From Closterium sp. NIES-65 (Eukaryota; Streptophyta; Zygnematophyceae; Desmidiales; Closteriaceae): a stretch of DNA of 64,000 nucleotides. The translations under genes were made by a program, and so were the position numbers. The notes beneath the pieces are model-generated. The model worked only from the letters and a program-made list of their open reading frames with translations. It made no database searches and was not told where the DNA came from. Below, piece after piece: positions 21,406 to 32,200 of this stretch. The stretch is taken from contig CANXME010002317.1 in the NCBI GenBank assembly GCA_948144175.1, positions 2,232,001 to 2,296,000 on the forward strand. The letters run 5' to 3'. Position 1 is the first letter of the stretch, and every line of letters starts with the position of its first letter.

Positions 21406-21537
21406 TGTTAACATGAGAACGAGAATGGATCAACTATGTATGAGGTGAGTACATATGGGAAACCCTAATTGAGTTGTACCCCCTATGGGATACCCCACTA
21501 TAGCCTACACAACAGCATAAGCTATAATGTTCTGACA
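21406..21537 (-). repeat. D1 5' LTR
   Basis: 132 bp, pairs with 14196-14327 with three substitutions; followed by CATTG. Confidence 0.94.
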
Positions 21538-23902
21538 CATTGCTCGCCAGCGGGAGTGGGGGTGCTGGTCCGTGCACCTACGTCCTGCGCACCGGCGACC
21601 GTGCGGGTGAGCAGTGTGGGGGTGCGCACTCCACCCAGCGCTGCTTCGGCCGCCTTACGGACGCTTGGCGTCACCAGTTTCCGGAGGCCACGGAGATCCC
21701 TCGCTGGGGTGAGCTGTCTAGGGCGGGGGTAGCTATCTTTGATCTTGACTTTGATGCTATTCTTGCTGCCATGTATGCTGTGTCTTTTTGTGATGAGGGT
21801 GACTGTTACCGGTGTTTCCCGCCCAACCCGGGCATTGAGACTGCTGCTCTAGGTACTGGTGAGGCTGCTGCTCTAGGTGCTAGCGAGGCTGCTGCTCTAG
21901 GTGCTAGTGCGTCTGCTCCCTCAGGTGCTAGTGAGTCCGCGCTCTCAGGTACCGAGTCGGCTTCGGCCTCCCTCACCTTCACCCTGGACTCGGGGGCGTC
22001 TTGCTCCTTCTTTCGAGACCGTACCACACTCACGCCGCTTGGTCGGCCAGTTGCGGTCTCTCTGAAAGATCCCTCTGGGGGTCCTTTCCTTGCTCACTTC
22101 TCCACTGTCCTCCTGTGTCCGGCGGCTTCCTCTCGCACCCTGTCTGGTCTTTACCTCCCCTCGTTCTCTACGAACTTGGTGAGTGGCGCTGACCTTCAGG
22201 ATGGGGGAGTTCACCAGTTCATCCTGCGAGCCAGCGGGTGACCCACTGCACGGATGCTCGGACGGGCCGACACTTGGCCACGTTTACTCGACGGCCGGGG
22301 TCGAGCCTGTACACACTGACCACTGGGTCTCCTTCACTCACTGCGTTTGGTCAGGTAGCTCCGTCGGGCCAAGTGTTTGCTGCAGCATCCATGTCTGGTC
22401 CTGTGTCTGCCCCCTGCTCGTATCGCCGCCTGTCCCACGAGACTCTTCTCTGGCACCACCGCCTTGGTCACCCCTCCCTGCTTCGTCTTTAAGGAATGGC
22501 CTCTCGTGTCCTTGTCTCTGGTCTTCCCCGGTCCCTCCCTCCCCTTCCTCCGGGGCCTGGCCCTGTCTGCGTCCCCTGTGTCAAGGGGCGGCAGCGGGCT
22601 GCCCCTCACTCCTCCCAGTTTCCTCTGACAGAGGCCCCGCTGCAGACGCTTCACATAGACATGTGGAACCCGGCCCGCGTCCGTGGTCAGGGTCACGAGC
22701 GCTACTTCTTGCTGGTGGTTGACAACTACTCGCGTTACACCACAGTCTTCCCCTTGCGCAGCAAGGGTGATGTCACTGAGGTGTTGATCGACTGGATCCG
22801 CGCAGCTCGTCTCCAGCTCAGGCAGAGCTTCGGCTCGGACTTTCCTGTTCTGCGTCTGTACTTTGACATAGGCGGAGAGTTCTCCTCTAGCCTTCTGCGA
22901 GCCTTCTGTCGTGCACAAGGCATCCGCCAGACCTTCACACTCTCGGAATCTCCACAGCAAAATGGGATTGCTGAGCGCCGCATTGGCATGGTCATGGACG
23001 TCGCCCGTACGTCCATGATGCATGCGGCTGCCCCCCATTTTCTGTGGCCGTTTGCGGTTCAGTACGTGGCGCATCAGATCAACCGTCACCCCAGGGTCTC
23101 CAGGCCGGAGACCTCCCTAGCCCTGCTGTGGACGAGGAAGGTTGGCGATGCGTCTGCTTTCCGTGTCTGGGGATCTCGGGCGTTTGTCCGCGACTTGTCT
23201 GCGGACAAGCTGTCCCCTCGTGCTGCTCCTTGCGTCTTCCTGGGGTTCCCCCCTGACGCGCCAGGGTGGCAGTTCTACCACCCCACCTCTCGCCGTGTTC
23301 TGTCCTCCCAGGACGTCACGTTTGACGAGTCGGTCCCCTACTACCATCTCTTCCCCTACTGCACTCCGTCCCTCCCCCCGCCGCCGCTCTTCCTTGTCCC
23401 AAGCCCCCCTCCGGTAGACCCCCTTCCCCCTCAGGGTCCTGCCCCTTCAGGTGTGTCCCGGGTAGACGCAGTTGAGCCTGTCGAGGTCACTGGTGACTCA
23501 GGTGCTGCTGAGGTTGCTGAGCCTGGGGGTGCTGAGTCTGGGGGTGCTAAGCCTGGGGGTGCTGGGTCTGGGGGTGCTGAGCCTGGGGGTGCTGAGCCTG
23601 GGGGTGCTACGCCTGGAGGTGCTGAGCGTGGGGGTGCTCAGCCTGGAGGTTCTGAGCCTGGGGGTGCGGAGCCTGTGGGAGCTGCGCCTGCTTGTGCTGT
23701 GTCTGGCGGTGCTTCAGGTAATTTGTCTCGCCGGGAGCCACTCTCTCCACAGGAGCTGCGTGAGTGGTTTGCCCGGCGCTGGAGGCGGGCTGCTGGAGCT
23801 GGAGGTTTTTCGACTACTGAGGGTACCGGTGCCGAGGGTCCCGGAGGTGCTCGTACTGGGAGTACTGGAGCTGGTGGGCCTGCGGGTACTTCATGGAGCT
23901 AG
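21538..23902 (+). pseudogene. Copia-1 C1 protease and integrase
   Basis: Resumes Gag after D1 with the Cys/His motif CTYVLRTGDRAGEQCGGAH...RCF (about 21575-21655). The protease site is FTLDSGASCSFF (about 21980). A frame change near 22225 precedes LLWHHRLGHPS and a stop at about 22490. Integrase follows: HIDMWNP (first Asp kept; G1 has HMDVWGP), YFDIGGEF (second Asp kept, neighbours changed) and NGIAERR. A 15-bp repeat linker (EPGGA units, about 23515-23690) follows. The frame ends at 23902. Changed residues beside conserved acids suggest decay without constraint. Confidence 0.9.
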
Positions 23903-26321
23903 AGTTACTGAGGGTGTTGTTGCTGAGACTGCTGCTGTCGGTGCTGGAGGTGCTGCTGATGCTGCTGGAGGTACTAGAGCTGGAGGTGCTGCTGGCGCTG
24001 GTGCTGCCGCTGGGAGTACTGATTCTGTCCTTGTTGTGACTAGAGTCGCCGCGCGGCCTCGGCCATACTTCGTTCCGCTCCTTCAGCAGGTTCTTGGTCT
24101 CCCGCCTTCTACTGGTCCTCCTCCTCCCTTAGCGTATCCACTGCCTGACCTGTCACAGCTACAGTTAAAGCACACCTCCCCACTGCCTGCTCCTTCTCCC
24201 TACACTGGTCCTACTGGAGGTCTTGCTGAGCGTCGTGAGCTTGCATCTCGCCCTGCGTCGCCTGTCCGTGCTGCTCGCACTAGTGGTCGTGGTTCGCGCA
24301 AGCGTCCTCCTCCTGTCCCTGGCACGCACCGGATGTCTCTACGTCCGTCCACTGCTCCACTGTATGCCCCTTTACCTTCTCCTCCTTAGTCCTCTCTTCC
24401 TGCTCTGGCCGACCCTGAGTCGGACTCTCTTCGTACTGCCAGTCCTACTGTCACGCGTCTCCTTGTTACTGTCATCACTGACCCTTCTTTTGAGTCCACT
24501 GCTGCGTCTGCCCTAGTTGCTGAGCTCGTCAACTTTGCTGCTCGCTCTCGTCTCGACTACGCTGCTAGTCTTGTCGCTGAGTCAGAGTCTGTCTGTCCTC
24601 CGTCTGTCAGGGGTGAGTGTGCCCTTGGCACGGACGTCCTTGAGGACTGGCAGGAGGAGTTCCAGTGTCTTGCTGCTGCTTCACCTCATCTCGTGTCCGT
24701 ACTCCTTACCCCCGAGGGAGACCCAGATGCACTTGACATCCCGATTCCGCGCTCTTAGGCGGACGCGATAGAGGGTCCCTACTCCTCTCAGTGGCAGGCA
24801 GCTATGGACGCAGAGATGGCTTCCTGGAAGTCCACAGGCACCTACGTTGACGAGGTTCCCCCGCCTGGGGCGAACATTGTCAGTGGCATGTAGATTTTCA
24901 GGGTGAAGCGGCCGCCGGGTTCTCCGCCTGTCTTCAAGGCGCGGTACGTGGCTCGTGGCTTCAGTCAGCGGCAGGGAGTTGATTACTTTCAGACCTTCTC
25001 TCCCACCTCGAAGATGACCACTCTTTGGGTGCTGCTGCACAAAGCCGCTCAGCGCAACTACGGGCTTCACTCTCTTGACTTCAGCACTGCTTTCTTGCAG
25101 GGCAGCCTGCACGAGGAGATCTGGCTGCGCTGCCCACCTGGCTTCACTGGGACTTTTCCTCCTGGCACCCAGTGGAGCCTCCGGCGGCCAGTCTACGGTC
25201 TCCGCCAGGCACCGCGTGAGTGGGTGGACACACTGAGGACAACGCTTGCGGCTCTTGGATTTGCTCCCTCTACTGCCGACCTACCGCTGTTTCTACGCAC
25301 CGACACTTCTTTGCCGCCGTTCTACATCCTCGTGTACGTCAACGACTTGGTCTTTGCCACACCTGACACTGCTGGACTCGCTCATGTGAAGTCCGAGCTG
25401 CAGAAGAGACACACGTGCACAGACCTGGGTGAACTGCGCAGCTACCTTGGCTTGCAGATCACCCGGGACAGAGCATGCCGCACCATGACCCTGACTCAGT
25501 CACACATGGTGCAGCAGGTCCTTCAACGCTTCGGCTTCACGTACTCCTCGCCTCAGGCCACTCCTCTGCCTACTCGCCACTCGCTCTCAGCTCTGCCTTC
25601 GGATGAGTCCGTAGAGTCGAGTGGCCCGTATGCAGAGCTTGTTGGCTGCCTCATGTACCTGATGACCTGCACACGACCTGACCTTGCATACCCTCTTAGC
25701 ATTCTCGCACGCTATGTTGCTCCTGGGAGACACAGACCGGAGCACATGGCTGCAGCGAAGAGGGTGTTGCGCTACTTGTGCAGTACGTCGGGCATGGGGC
25801 TTGTGCTTGGAGGGCGGAGTCCAGTGGTCCTTACTTGGCACGCAGACGCTTCTTGGGCGGACGACCAGGCTACGCAGCGGTCGTCACAGGGTTACACCTT
25901 CAGTCTTGGTTCCGGCTCTGTTTCGTGGCGGGCTACTCGCTCGTCTTCTGTTCTCAGCTCCAGTTGTGAGGCTGAGATCTACGCCGGGGCCATGGCTGCA
26001 TAGGAGCTTCGCTGGCTCACCTACCTGCTGACTGACTTTGGAGAGGTGCCTCCTTCTCCTCTAGTCCTGTACGTAGACAACAAGGCCATGCTTGCCTTGT
26101 GTTGAGAGCAGAGACTGGAGCACAAAACAAAGCACATTGCTCTTCGCTACTTCCTTGCTCGTGAGCTGCAGCGGCGTGGTCAGCTGCGTCTTGCGTACGT
26201 GGCCTCTGAGGCCAACATTGCTGATATCTTCACCAAGGCACTTGCGCCTTGTGATCATCAGCGCTTCTGTACTCAGCTTGGTCTTGTGCCTGTCTTGCCT
26301 CACTTGCTCACCTCTTGACCT
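23903..26321 (+). pseudogene. Copia-1 C1 reverse transcriptase and RNase H
   Basis: The linker is in shifting frames to about 24600, then RT with stops at Tyr (about 24757), Trp (about 24893), Gln (about 26001) and Arg (about 26104) codons. Blocks seen: ARGFSQRQGVDYFQTFSPTS, LDFSTAFLQGSLHEEIWLRCP, ILVYVNDLVFA. The catalytic motif is YVND, so the second active-site Asp pair is broken. RNase H includes ADASWADDQATQRSSQG, CEAEIYAGAMA and VLYVDNKAM. It ends near 26319 with PVLPHLLTS before the 3' untranslated part and polypurine tract. Confidence 0.9.
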
Positions 26322-26525
26322 TGCTTGTACTGTTACATATATTTACACCTGCTCTTGCTTGTCCAGCCTTTTATATATATACGTACTCCTGCATGTGAAC
26401 TGGCCTTGTGGGCTTGAACTTGTGCTCGGAATGTGTGGTGACTTTGTGATCCACCTTGAGCTTGCTTTGCTTTGCTTGACTGGTCTTGTGACCCCTTGTT
26501 CTCCCCCACTTTGCCTATGGGGGTG

Positions 26526-26642
26526 TGTGAAATTATAATGTTGTGTAGGTTGTAGTGGGGTAGCCTATATGGGGTACACAATGCCAGGGTTGCATACTTG
26601 TATCACTTTCATTCCTTAGTCATTCTTTCTCGTTTCTTCTCA
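26526..26642 (+). repeat. C1 3' LTR
   Basis: 117 bp, preceded by the polypurine tract TATGGGGGTG and followed by GTATC. Four differences from 11949-12065. Confidence 0.92.
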
Positions 26643-26647
26643 GTATC

Positions 26648-27151
26648 TACGCGCCTTCCATCATCAGCTCAAACTCGAACAACCGGGTGAAGAAATCCTT
26701 TCCATCGAAAGGTCTTGACGTCTGCATCTTCAGAACATGTGCAAACTGCGACTGAACTTGTAGTGTGTCCAGTTGTTTTTCTTGTCCAGGTGAGGGCTGT
26801 GGGTAAGCTGATGGATCCGCGCTCGTACGGAGCAAAGGTAGGCTGCTGTTGCTGATTTCCTCGTGCATACGATGAGCCGTCGAGACTCATGGGTTTTGCT
26901 CCGTTGTTGTTGCTGTTGTGTGATTGTGCAGGTGCCGATTGCTGGTGTTGCTCGTAGAAGGACATGAAGGAGAAGAACTTCTCCATCATGCTCTGGTCGA
27001 AGTCCGCAGGATGATTTGCGGGAGTCTCTGTAGATGTTGCTCTGGGTCTTGTTGCCATGCCTTCCTTTGTCTGTAGGCCAGAGGCAGGAGGTGGAGTAGG
27101 AGTAGTGCCCTGGGATCCGTTGGAGTTGCTCCTTCCCTTTTGTGTAGCCAT
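26648..27151 (-). pseudogene. Copia-2 J gag, N-terminal part
   Basis: The start codon at 27151 (MATQKGRSNSNGSQGTTP) is colinear with F, whose Gag also starts MATQK at 51750. Conserved blocks include DFDQSMMEKFFSFMSFYEQHQQS and PTFAPYERGS, a frame change near 26805, then LKMQTSRPFDGKDFF. It continues at 11948 across C1. Gln/Asn/Ser-rich, without recognised enzyme motifs. Confidence 0.87.
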
Positions 27152-27206
27152 GCTGATTGACACTGTTGGTATATAAGTCGAATTCCCCCTGATAGCTCTC
27201 ATACCA

Positions 27207-27652
27207 TGTTGGGCTGAAAAAGCCCTTAGGATCTTTGCAGAGGTGAATACTGGGTAGAGTTGATGTAGTAGCGGAAGCATCTTAATAAAGAGTTTGTGAA
27301 CCACCTTGCGCTAGTATGTGAGGGCTAAGTGAATTAATTAAAGCAAAGAGATACAAGATTATATATGAATACAGAGAATATGAAGAGACACAGTTATAAC
27401 TATTTTACTATTGCTGTTGCGGTTCGATACAGTGACGACTCGGGCAACTGCTCTGTAAGGAGTTAGTTGTGTGTCCTTGCTATCGCGCTGCATTTGTCAG
27501 GTCAAAGGTCGCTGACCTTTGACTTTCGCGTAACCTCCAGCGGTTACTTCAACCTTCGAGGGTTGACTTGCTGGTGCCTCGATATGCTTTGCTTCGCTTG
27601 TGCCTTGGTGTTTCGACACGTCAGAGGCGCTTAGGAACGATTGTTTCCAACA
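27207..27652 (-). repeat. J 5' LTR (copia-2 type)
   Basis: About 446 bp; minus-strand ends TGTTGGAAAC and GCCCAACA. The primer-binding site TGGTATGAGAGC follows at 27206-27195, and F (51252-51706) has the same LTR and site. The right flank at 27653 is Gypsy-2. Confidence 0.9.
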
Positions 27653-27830
27653 AAGAAGCCCCCTCCGCTATGCGAGTGCGTGTACATCGCGGAAACCCCG
27701 GCTCCTCAGGTACACTTGCAGGGCAGGGTGGTTTTCGATGTTGGCCAGAGGCACTAGCTATCTTCAGTTCGCGTGCGGTCCTTCCAGCGAACGAGGAACT
27801 CAATCCTCCTGATTTTTGTGGGGTGTCGAA
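27653..27830 (-). pseudogene. Gypsy-2 chromodomain, C-terminal half
   Basis: The reading joins 46190 to 27830 across H1: SHRIRHPTKIRRIEFLVRWKD, then RTRTEDS, a frame slip with TAG, then LANIENHPALQVYLRSRGF and stop. This follows the chromodomain pattern of a basic strand, FLVRWK, an acidic turn and a C-terminal helix. In chromoviruses this domain steers integration toward marked heterochromatin (family knowledge). The protein here is interrupted and inactive. Confidence 0.8.
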
Positions 27831-28039
27831 TGTTAAGATACTAGCACAAGTGGTAGTTAGGTTTAGGTAGGGCCTAGGCTTAGTGGCCTAGGCCAAGGGG
27901 AAGTCGAGAATGGGAATGATGTTCACTATAGCACTAGGGTACATATAGCAAACAGAGCATGCGAAGAAGGTCCACCACCAGCAATTTATAATAACTACAC
28001 AAAACTACAGCTACAGGCAGTTATAGATATATTCTAACA
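27831..28039 (-). repeat. H1 3' LTR
   Basis: 209 bp, TGTTAAGATACTAGC to ATATTCTAACA. Relative to 45953-46189 it lacks 28 bp that lie between two GAAGTCGAG copies. Confidence 0.92.
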
Positions 28040-28838
28040 CTCCCCCATAACTGCCTGCAGCAGGAGTTTGTGCAGAACACAACCTGCAGGGGTAAACCAG
28101 CAACAGCAACAGCAGGCACGGTAACATAGCAGGTACAACACCAAAGGGACAGGCGACAGCAAGACACTCCTGCCACCCCTTTACTCTCCTCCCCCCCCGA
28201 CCACAGGAGGGGCAGCAGGGAGAGAGAGGAGCGGGCTGGCTCTGGCTGGTCACCCCCTCCATCCCCTCACCCTCCCCCTCCCCCTCCCCCCTACACTGCT
28301 GCAGGAGCAGCAGAGGGGGGAAGAGAGGAGAGGTGGAGGGACGGCTGCTGGTTGGTCTCACACCCGCCACCCCAGTGCCACTCCCCCGGCTCCCCCACAC
28401 CCTCACACCCTTCCCCCAAGCGGCGACTGCAGCAGTGGGAACGAAAGGAGGAGGAGGGGAAGGGAAGCACACCACCCATCACCCCCACACCCGCCACCCC
28501 CATACCCTCCCCCCCAAGGCTGCAGGGAGACGAAGGAGGAGGGGGTGGGCGGGGAGAAAGCCGCAGAGCGGCTACAGAGGGTCGGCGCGGGTAGGGCAGG
28601 GGCGGCTTTAGCGAGTGCAGGCGCAGGGTGAGGCAGAGGCGGCTGCACCGAGTGCAGGATCGGGGGCGGTTGCTCCAAGGGCAGGCGCTGGGTGGTGCAG
28701 GGGCGGCTGCACTGAGTGCAGGCGCAGGTGAAGCAGGGTCACCGTCGCGGGCGCCAGGGGCGGGTCCGCGGCGGCTCAGGACACCGTCGCGGGCGCAAGT
28801 GGCGGATCCGCGGCGGCTCAGGGCACCGTCGTGGGCGC
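28040..28838 (-). other. H1 interior, left part, non-coding
   Basis: Polypurine tract, then CAGCAACAG-rich sequence, purine-rich tracts with GACTGCAGCAGTGGGA near 28425, then GC-rich repeat units ending at the P1 insertion site. No coding frame is credible; long frames are low-complexity artefacts. Confidence 0.75.
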
Positions 28839-28843
28839 CAGGG

Positions 28844-28896
28844 TGTCAAACACTATATATGTGTTATTGCTGTGAAGGCTATAGTGGGTTAGCCTT
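28844..28896 (+). repeat. P1 5' LTR, truncated by G1
   Basis: 53 bp matching the start of 44085-44213 with one difference (GTGAAGG versus GTGTAGG). It stops at AGCCTT, where G1 begins with TGAGAAAG. Confidence 0.9.
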
Positions 28897-29028
28897 TGAG
28901 AAAGTACGAACGAGAAGTGGAATGACTATGAACGAAGTGAGTACAAATAGGAAACCCTAATTGGGTTGTACCCCCTATGGGATACCCCACTATAGCCTAC
29001 AAAAACAAGTAAGCTATAAGTTCTGACA
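28897..29028 (-). repeat. G1 3' LTR
   Basis: 132 bp, TGAGAAAGTACG to AGTTCTGACA, aligned along its length with the D1 LTR. Contains AAACCCTAA. Followed by the copia-1 polypurine tract. Confidence 0.87.
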
Positions 29029-29225
29029 CACCCCCATAGGCAAAGTGGGGGAGAACAAGGGGTCACAAGACCGGTCAAGCAAAGCAAAGCAAAGCTCAGG
29101 GTGGATCACAAAGTCACCACGCATTCCGAGCACAAGTTCAAAGGCCACAAGGCCAGTTCACATGCAAGATCATATATAGAGATATACAAGAGCAAGAGTA
29201 TATATATGTGAAAGTACAAGCAAGG

Positions 29226-32200
29226 TCAAGAGGAGAGCAAGTGAGGCAAGACAGGCACAAGACCCAACTGCGTGCAGCAACGCTGATGATCACAAGGCGC
29301 AAGTGCCTTGGTGAAGACATCAGCAGTGTTGGCCTCAGAGGCCACGTACGCAAGTCGCAGTTGTCCACGCTGCTGTAGCTCACGAGCAAGAAAGTAGCGA
29401 AGAGCAATGTGCTTAGTTCTGTGCTCCAGTCGCTGCTCTCGACACAAGGCCAGCATGGCCTTGTTGTCTACGTACAGGACTGGAGGAGAACGAGGCTGCT
29501 CTCCAAGGTCGGTCAGCAGGTAGGTGAGCCAGCGTAACTCCTGTGCAGCCATAGCCCCAGCGTAGATCTCAGCCTCACAACTGGAGCCGAGAACAGAAGA
29601 CGAGCGGGTAGCCCGCCACGAGACAGAGCCGGAACCAAGGCTGAAGGTGTAACCCTGTGACGACCGCTGCGTAGCCTGGTCGTCAGCCCAAGAAGCGTCT
29701 GCGTGCCCAGTGAGGACCACTGGACTGCGCCCTCCAAGCACTAGCCCCATGCCCGACGTACTGCACAAGTAGCGCAACACCCTCTTCGCTGCAGCCATGT
29801 GCTCTGGTCGGTGTCTCCCAGGAGCAACAAAGCGTGCGAGAATGCTAAGAGGGTATGCGAGGTCAGGTCGTGTGCAGGTCATCAGGTACATGAGGCAGCC
29901 AACAAGCTCTGCAAACGGGCCACTCGACTCTACGGACTCATCCGAAGGCAGAGCTGAGAGCGAGTGGCGAGTAGGCAGAGGAGTGGCCTGAGGCGAGGAG
30001 TACGTGAAGCCGAAGCGCTGAAGGACCTGCTGCACCATGTGTGACTGAGTCAGGGTAATGGTGCGGCGTGCTCTGTCCCGGGTGATCTGCAAGCCAAGGT
30101 AGCTGCGCAGTTCACCCAGGTCAGTGCACGTGTGTCTCTTCTGCAGCTCGGACTTCACGTAGGCGAGTCCAGCAGTGTCAGCTGTGGCAAAGACCAAGTC
30201 GTCAACGTACACGAGGATGTAGAACGGCGGCAGAGAGGTGTCGGTGCGCAGAAACAGCGACGGGTCGGCAGTAGAAGGAGCAAACCCAAGTGCCGCAAGC
30301 GTAGTCCTCAGTGTGTCGTGCCACTCACGTGGCGCCTGGCGAAGACCGTAGACTGGACGCCGGAGACTCCACTGGGTACCAGGAGGGAAAGACCCAGTTA
30401 AGCCAGGTGGGCGACGTAGCCAGATCTCCTCGTGCAGGCTGCCCTGCAAGAAAGCTGTGCTGAAGTCGAGAGAGTGCAGCTCGTAGTTACGGTGAGCAGC
30501 AACGTGCAGCAGAACCCGAAGAGTGGTCATCTTCGGGGTGGGGGAGAAGGTCTGAAAGTAGTCAACCCCCTGCCGCTGACTGAAGCCACGAGCCACGTAA
30601 CGCGCCTTGAAGACAGGCGGAGAACCCGGCGGCCGCTTCACCCTGAAAATCCACATGCCACTGACGATGTTCGCCCCAGGAGGGGGAACAGCGTCAACGT
30701 AGGTGCCTGTGGACTTCCAGGAAGCCATCTCTGCATCCATAGCTGCCTGCCACTGAGAGGAGTAGGGACCCTCTATCGCCTCCGCGTAAGAGCGCGGAGT
30801 CGGGATGTCTGGTGCATCCGGGTCTCCCTCAGGGGCTAGCAGTACAGACGCGAGACGAGGTGAAGCGGCGGCCAGACACTGGAACTCCTCCTGCCTGTCC
30901 TCAAGGACGTCCGTGCCAAGGGCACACTCACCCCCGACGGACGGAGGACAGGCGGACTCAGACTCAGTGACAAGCCGAGCAGCGTAGTCTAGACGACAGC
31001 GCGCAGCAAAGTCGACAAGCTCAGTGACAAGGGCAGACGCAGCAGACGACTCGAAGGAAGGGTCAGTGACAGCAGTAGCCAGGAGACGCGTGACAGTAGG
31101 ACTGGCAGCACGAAGAGAGTCCGACTCCGGGTCGGCAAGAGCAGGAAGAGAGGAAGCAGGAGGAGAAGGCAAAGGGGCACGCAGAGGAGCAGTGGACGGA
31201 CGCAGTGACATCCGGTGCGTGCCAGGGACAGGAGGAGGACGCTGACGCGACCCGCGACCACTAGCGCGCTCAGTACGAACAGGCGACACAGGACGAGACG
31301 CAGGCTCACGACGCTCAGTAAGACCTCCAGTCGGACCAGCGTAGGGAGAAGGAGCAGGCAAAGGGGAGGCAGGCTGTAGCTGTGGCTGTGACCGGACAGG
31401 CTGCGGACCCTCTAAGGGAGGAGGAGGAGGTGTAAGACCAAGAACCTGTTGCAGGAGCGGAACGAAGTACGGTCGGGGCCGCGCGGCGACGCTAGAAACA
31501 GCAGGAACAGCACCAGCAGCCCCGGCAGGAGCGCCCACTCCAGCAGCACCTCCAGCAGCACCAGAACCTCCAGCCGTAGCACCAGGAGCACTGTCAGTCG
31601 GGCCGCCAACGGCAGGCTCAGCGCCAACACCCTCAGCAGGACCAGCTCCAGGAGAACTCTCAGACTCAGCAGCTCCAGCACCCACAGTACGAGCGCCGGC
31701 GGGGCGCGCAGCAGCAGTGCCCTCTGCAGCCGAAGAACCACCAGCACCAGCAGCACGCCTCCAGCGCCCGGCAAACCACTCACGCAGCTCCTGTGGGGAG
31801 AGTGGCTCCCGGCGAGACGAAGCACCCCCAGGCACAGCACCTCCAGGCACGGCACTCCCAGGCTCAGCACCCCCAGGCCCAGCACCCCTAGGCACAGCAC
31901 CCCCAGACTCGGCACCTCCAGGCTCAGCACCCCCAGGCACAGCACCTCCAGGCTCAGCACCCCCAGGCTCAGCACCCCCAGACTCGGCACCTCCAGGCTC
32001 AGCACCCCCAGACTCCGCACCCCCAGGCTCAGCTCCCGCAGCAGCACCAGAGTCACCAGTGACCTCGACAGGCTCGACCGCGTCTACCTGGGACACACCT
32101 GAAGGGGCAGGACCCTGAGGGGGGAGGGGGACTACCGGGGGGGGACCTGGTACCAAGAAGAGCGGGGGTGGGGGGAGGGACGGAGTGCGGTAGGGGAAGA

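Larger units (their letters stand above)
14196..21537 (-). mobile_element. Copia-1 element D1, full length with broken frame
   Basis: 132-bp LTRs at 14196-14327 and 21406-21537 differ at 3 sites by eye. Flanks are CACTG (14191-14195) and CATTG (21538-21542), a duplication with one later change. The primer-binding site TGGAATCAGAGTA is at 21405-21393 and the polypurine tract at 14328-14338. The interior holds leader, gag, protease, integrase, RT and RNase H in copia order. Lower LTR divergence than its host C1 fits its nested position. Confidence 0.94.
11949..26642 (+). mobile_element. Copia-1 element C1, decayed, with D1 inside
   Basis: 117-bp LTRs at 11949-12065 and 26526-26642 are flanked by GTATC (11944-11948 and 26643-26647). 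Primer-binding site TGGTATCGAGCAGG starts at 12066; the polypurine tract TATGGGGGTG ends at 26525. The interior has a GC-rich leader, gag from 13118, then protease, integrase, RT and RNase H from 21538 onward, interrupted by D1 at 14196-21537. LTRs differ at 4 of 117 sites by eye. Many stops and frameshifts make it defective. It is inserted in the gag of J. Confidence 0.93.
6595..27652 (-). mobile_element. Copia-2 element J, decayed and multiply interrupted
   Basis: Minus-strand order: 5' LTR 27207-27652, primer-binding site TGGTATGAGAGC (27206-27195), gag from 27151, then integrase and RT leftwards, ending at 6595 in the RT just past YVDD. RNase H and the 3' LTR are missing because K begins there. 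Insertions are T2, T3 and C1 (with D1 inside). A deletion at the T3 right end removed the gag knuckle and protease region. The protein order integrase before RT marks it as Ty1/copia. The plus-strand element F is a sibling copy. Confidence 0.9.

Noticed and set aside
28844..29028. A chimeric inverted LTR formed by recombination at the P1/G1 junction
   Set aside because: Taking TGAGAAAG at 28897 as the G1 LTR start gives exactly 132 bp, the D1 LTR length, so a simple nested insertion explains the left junction.
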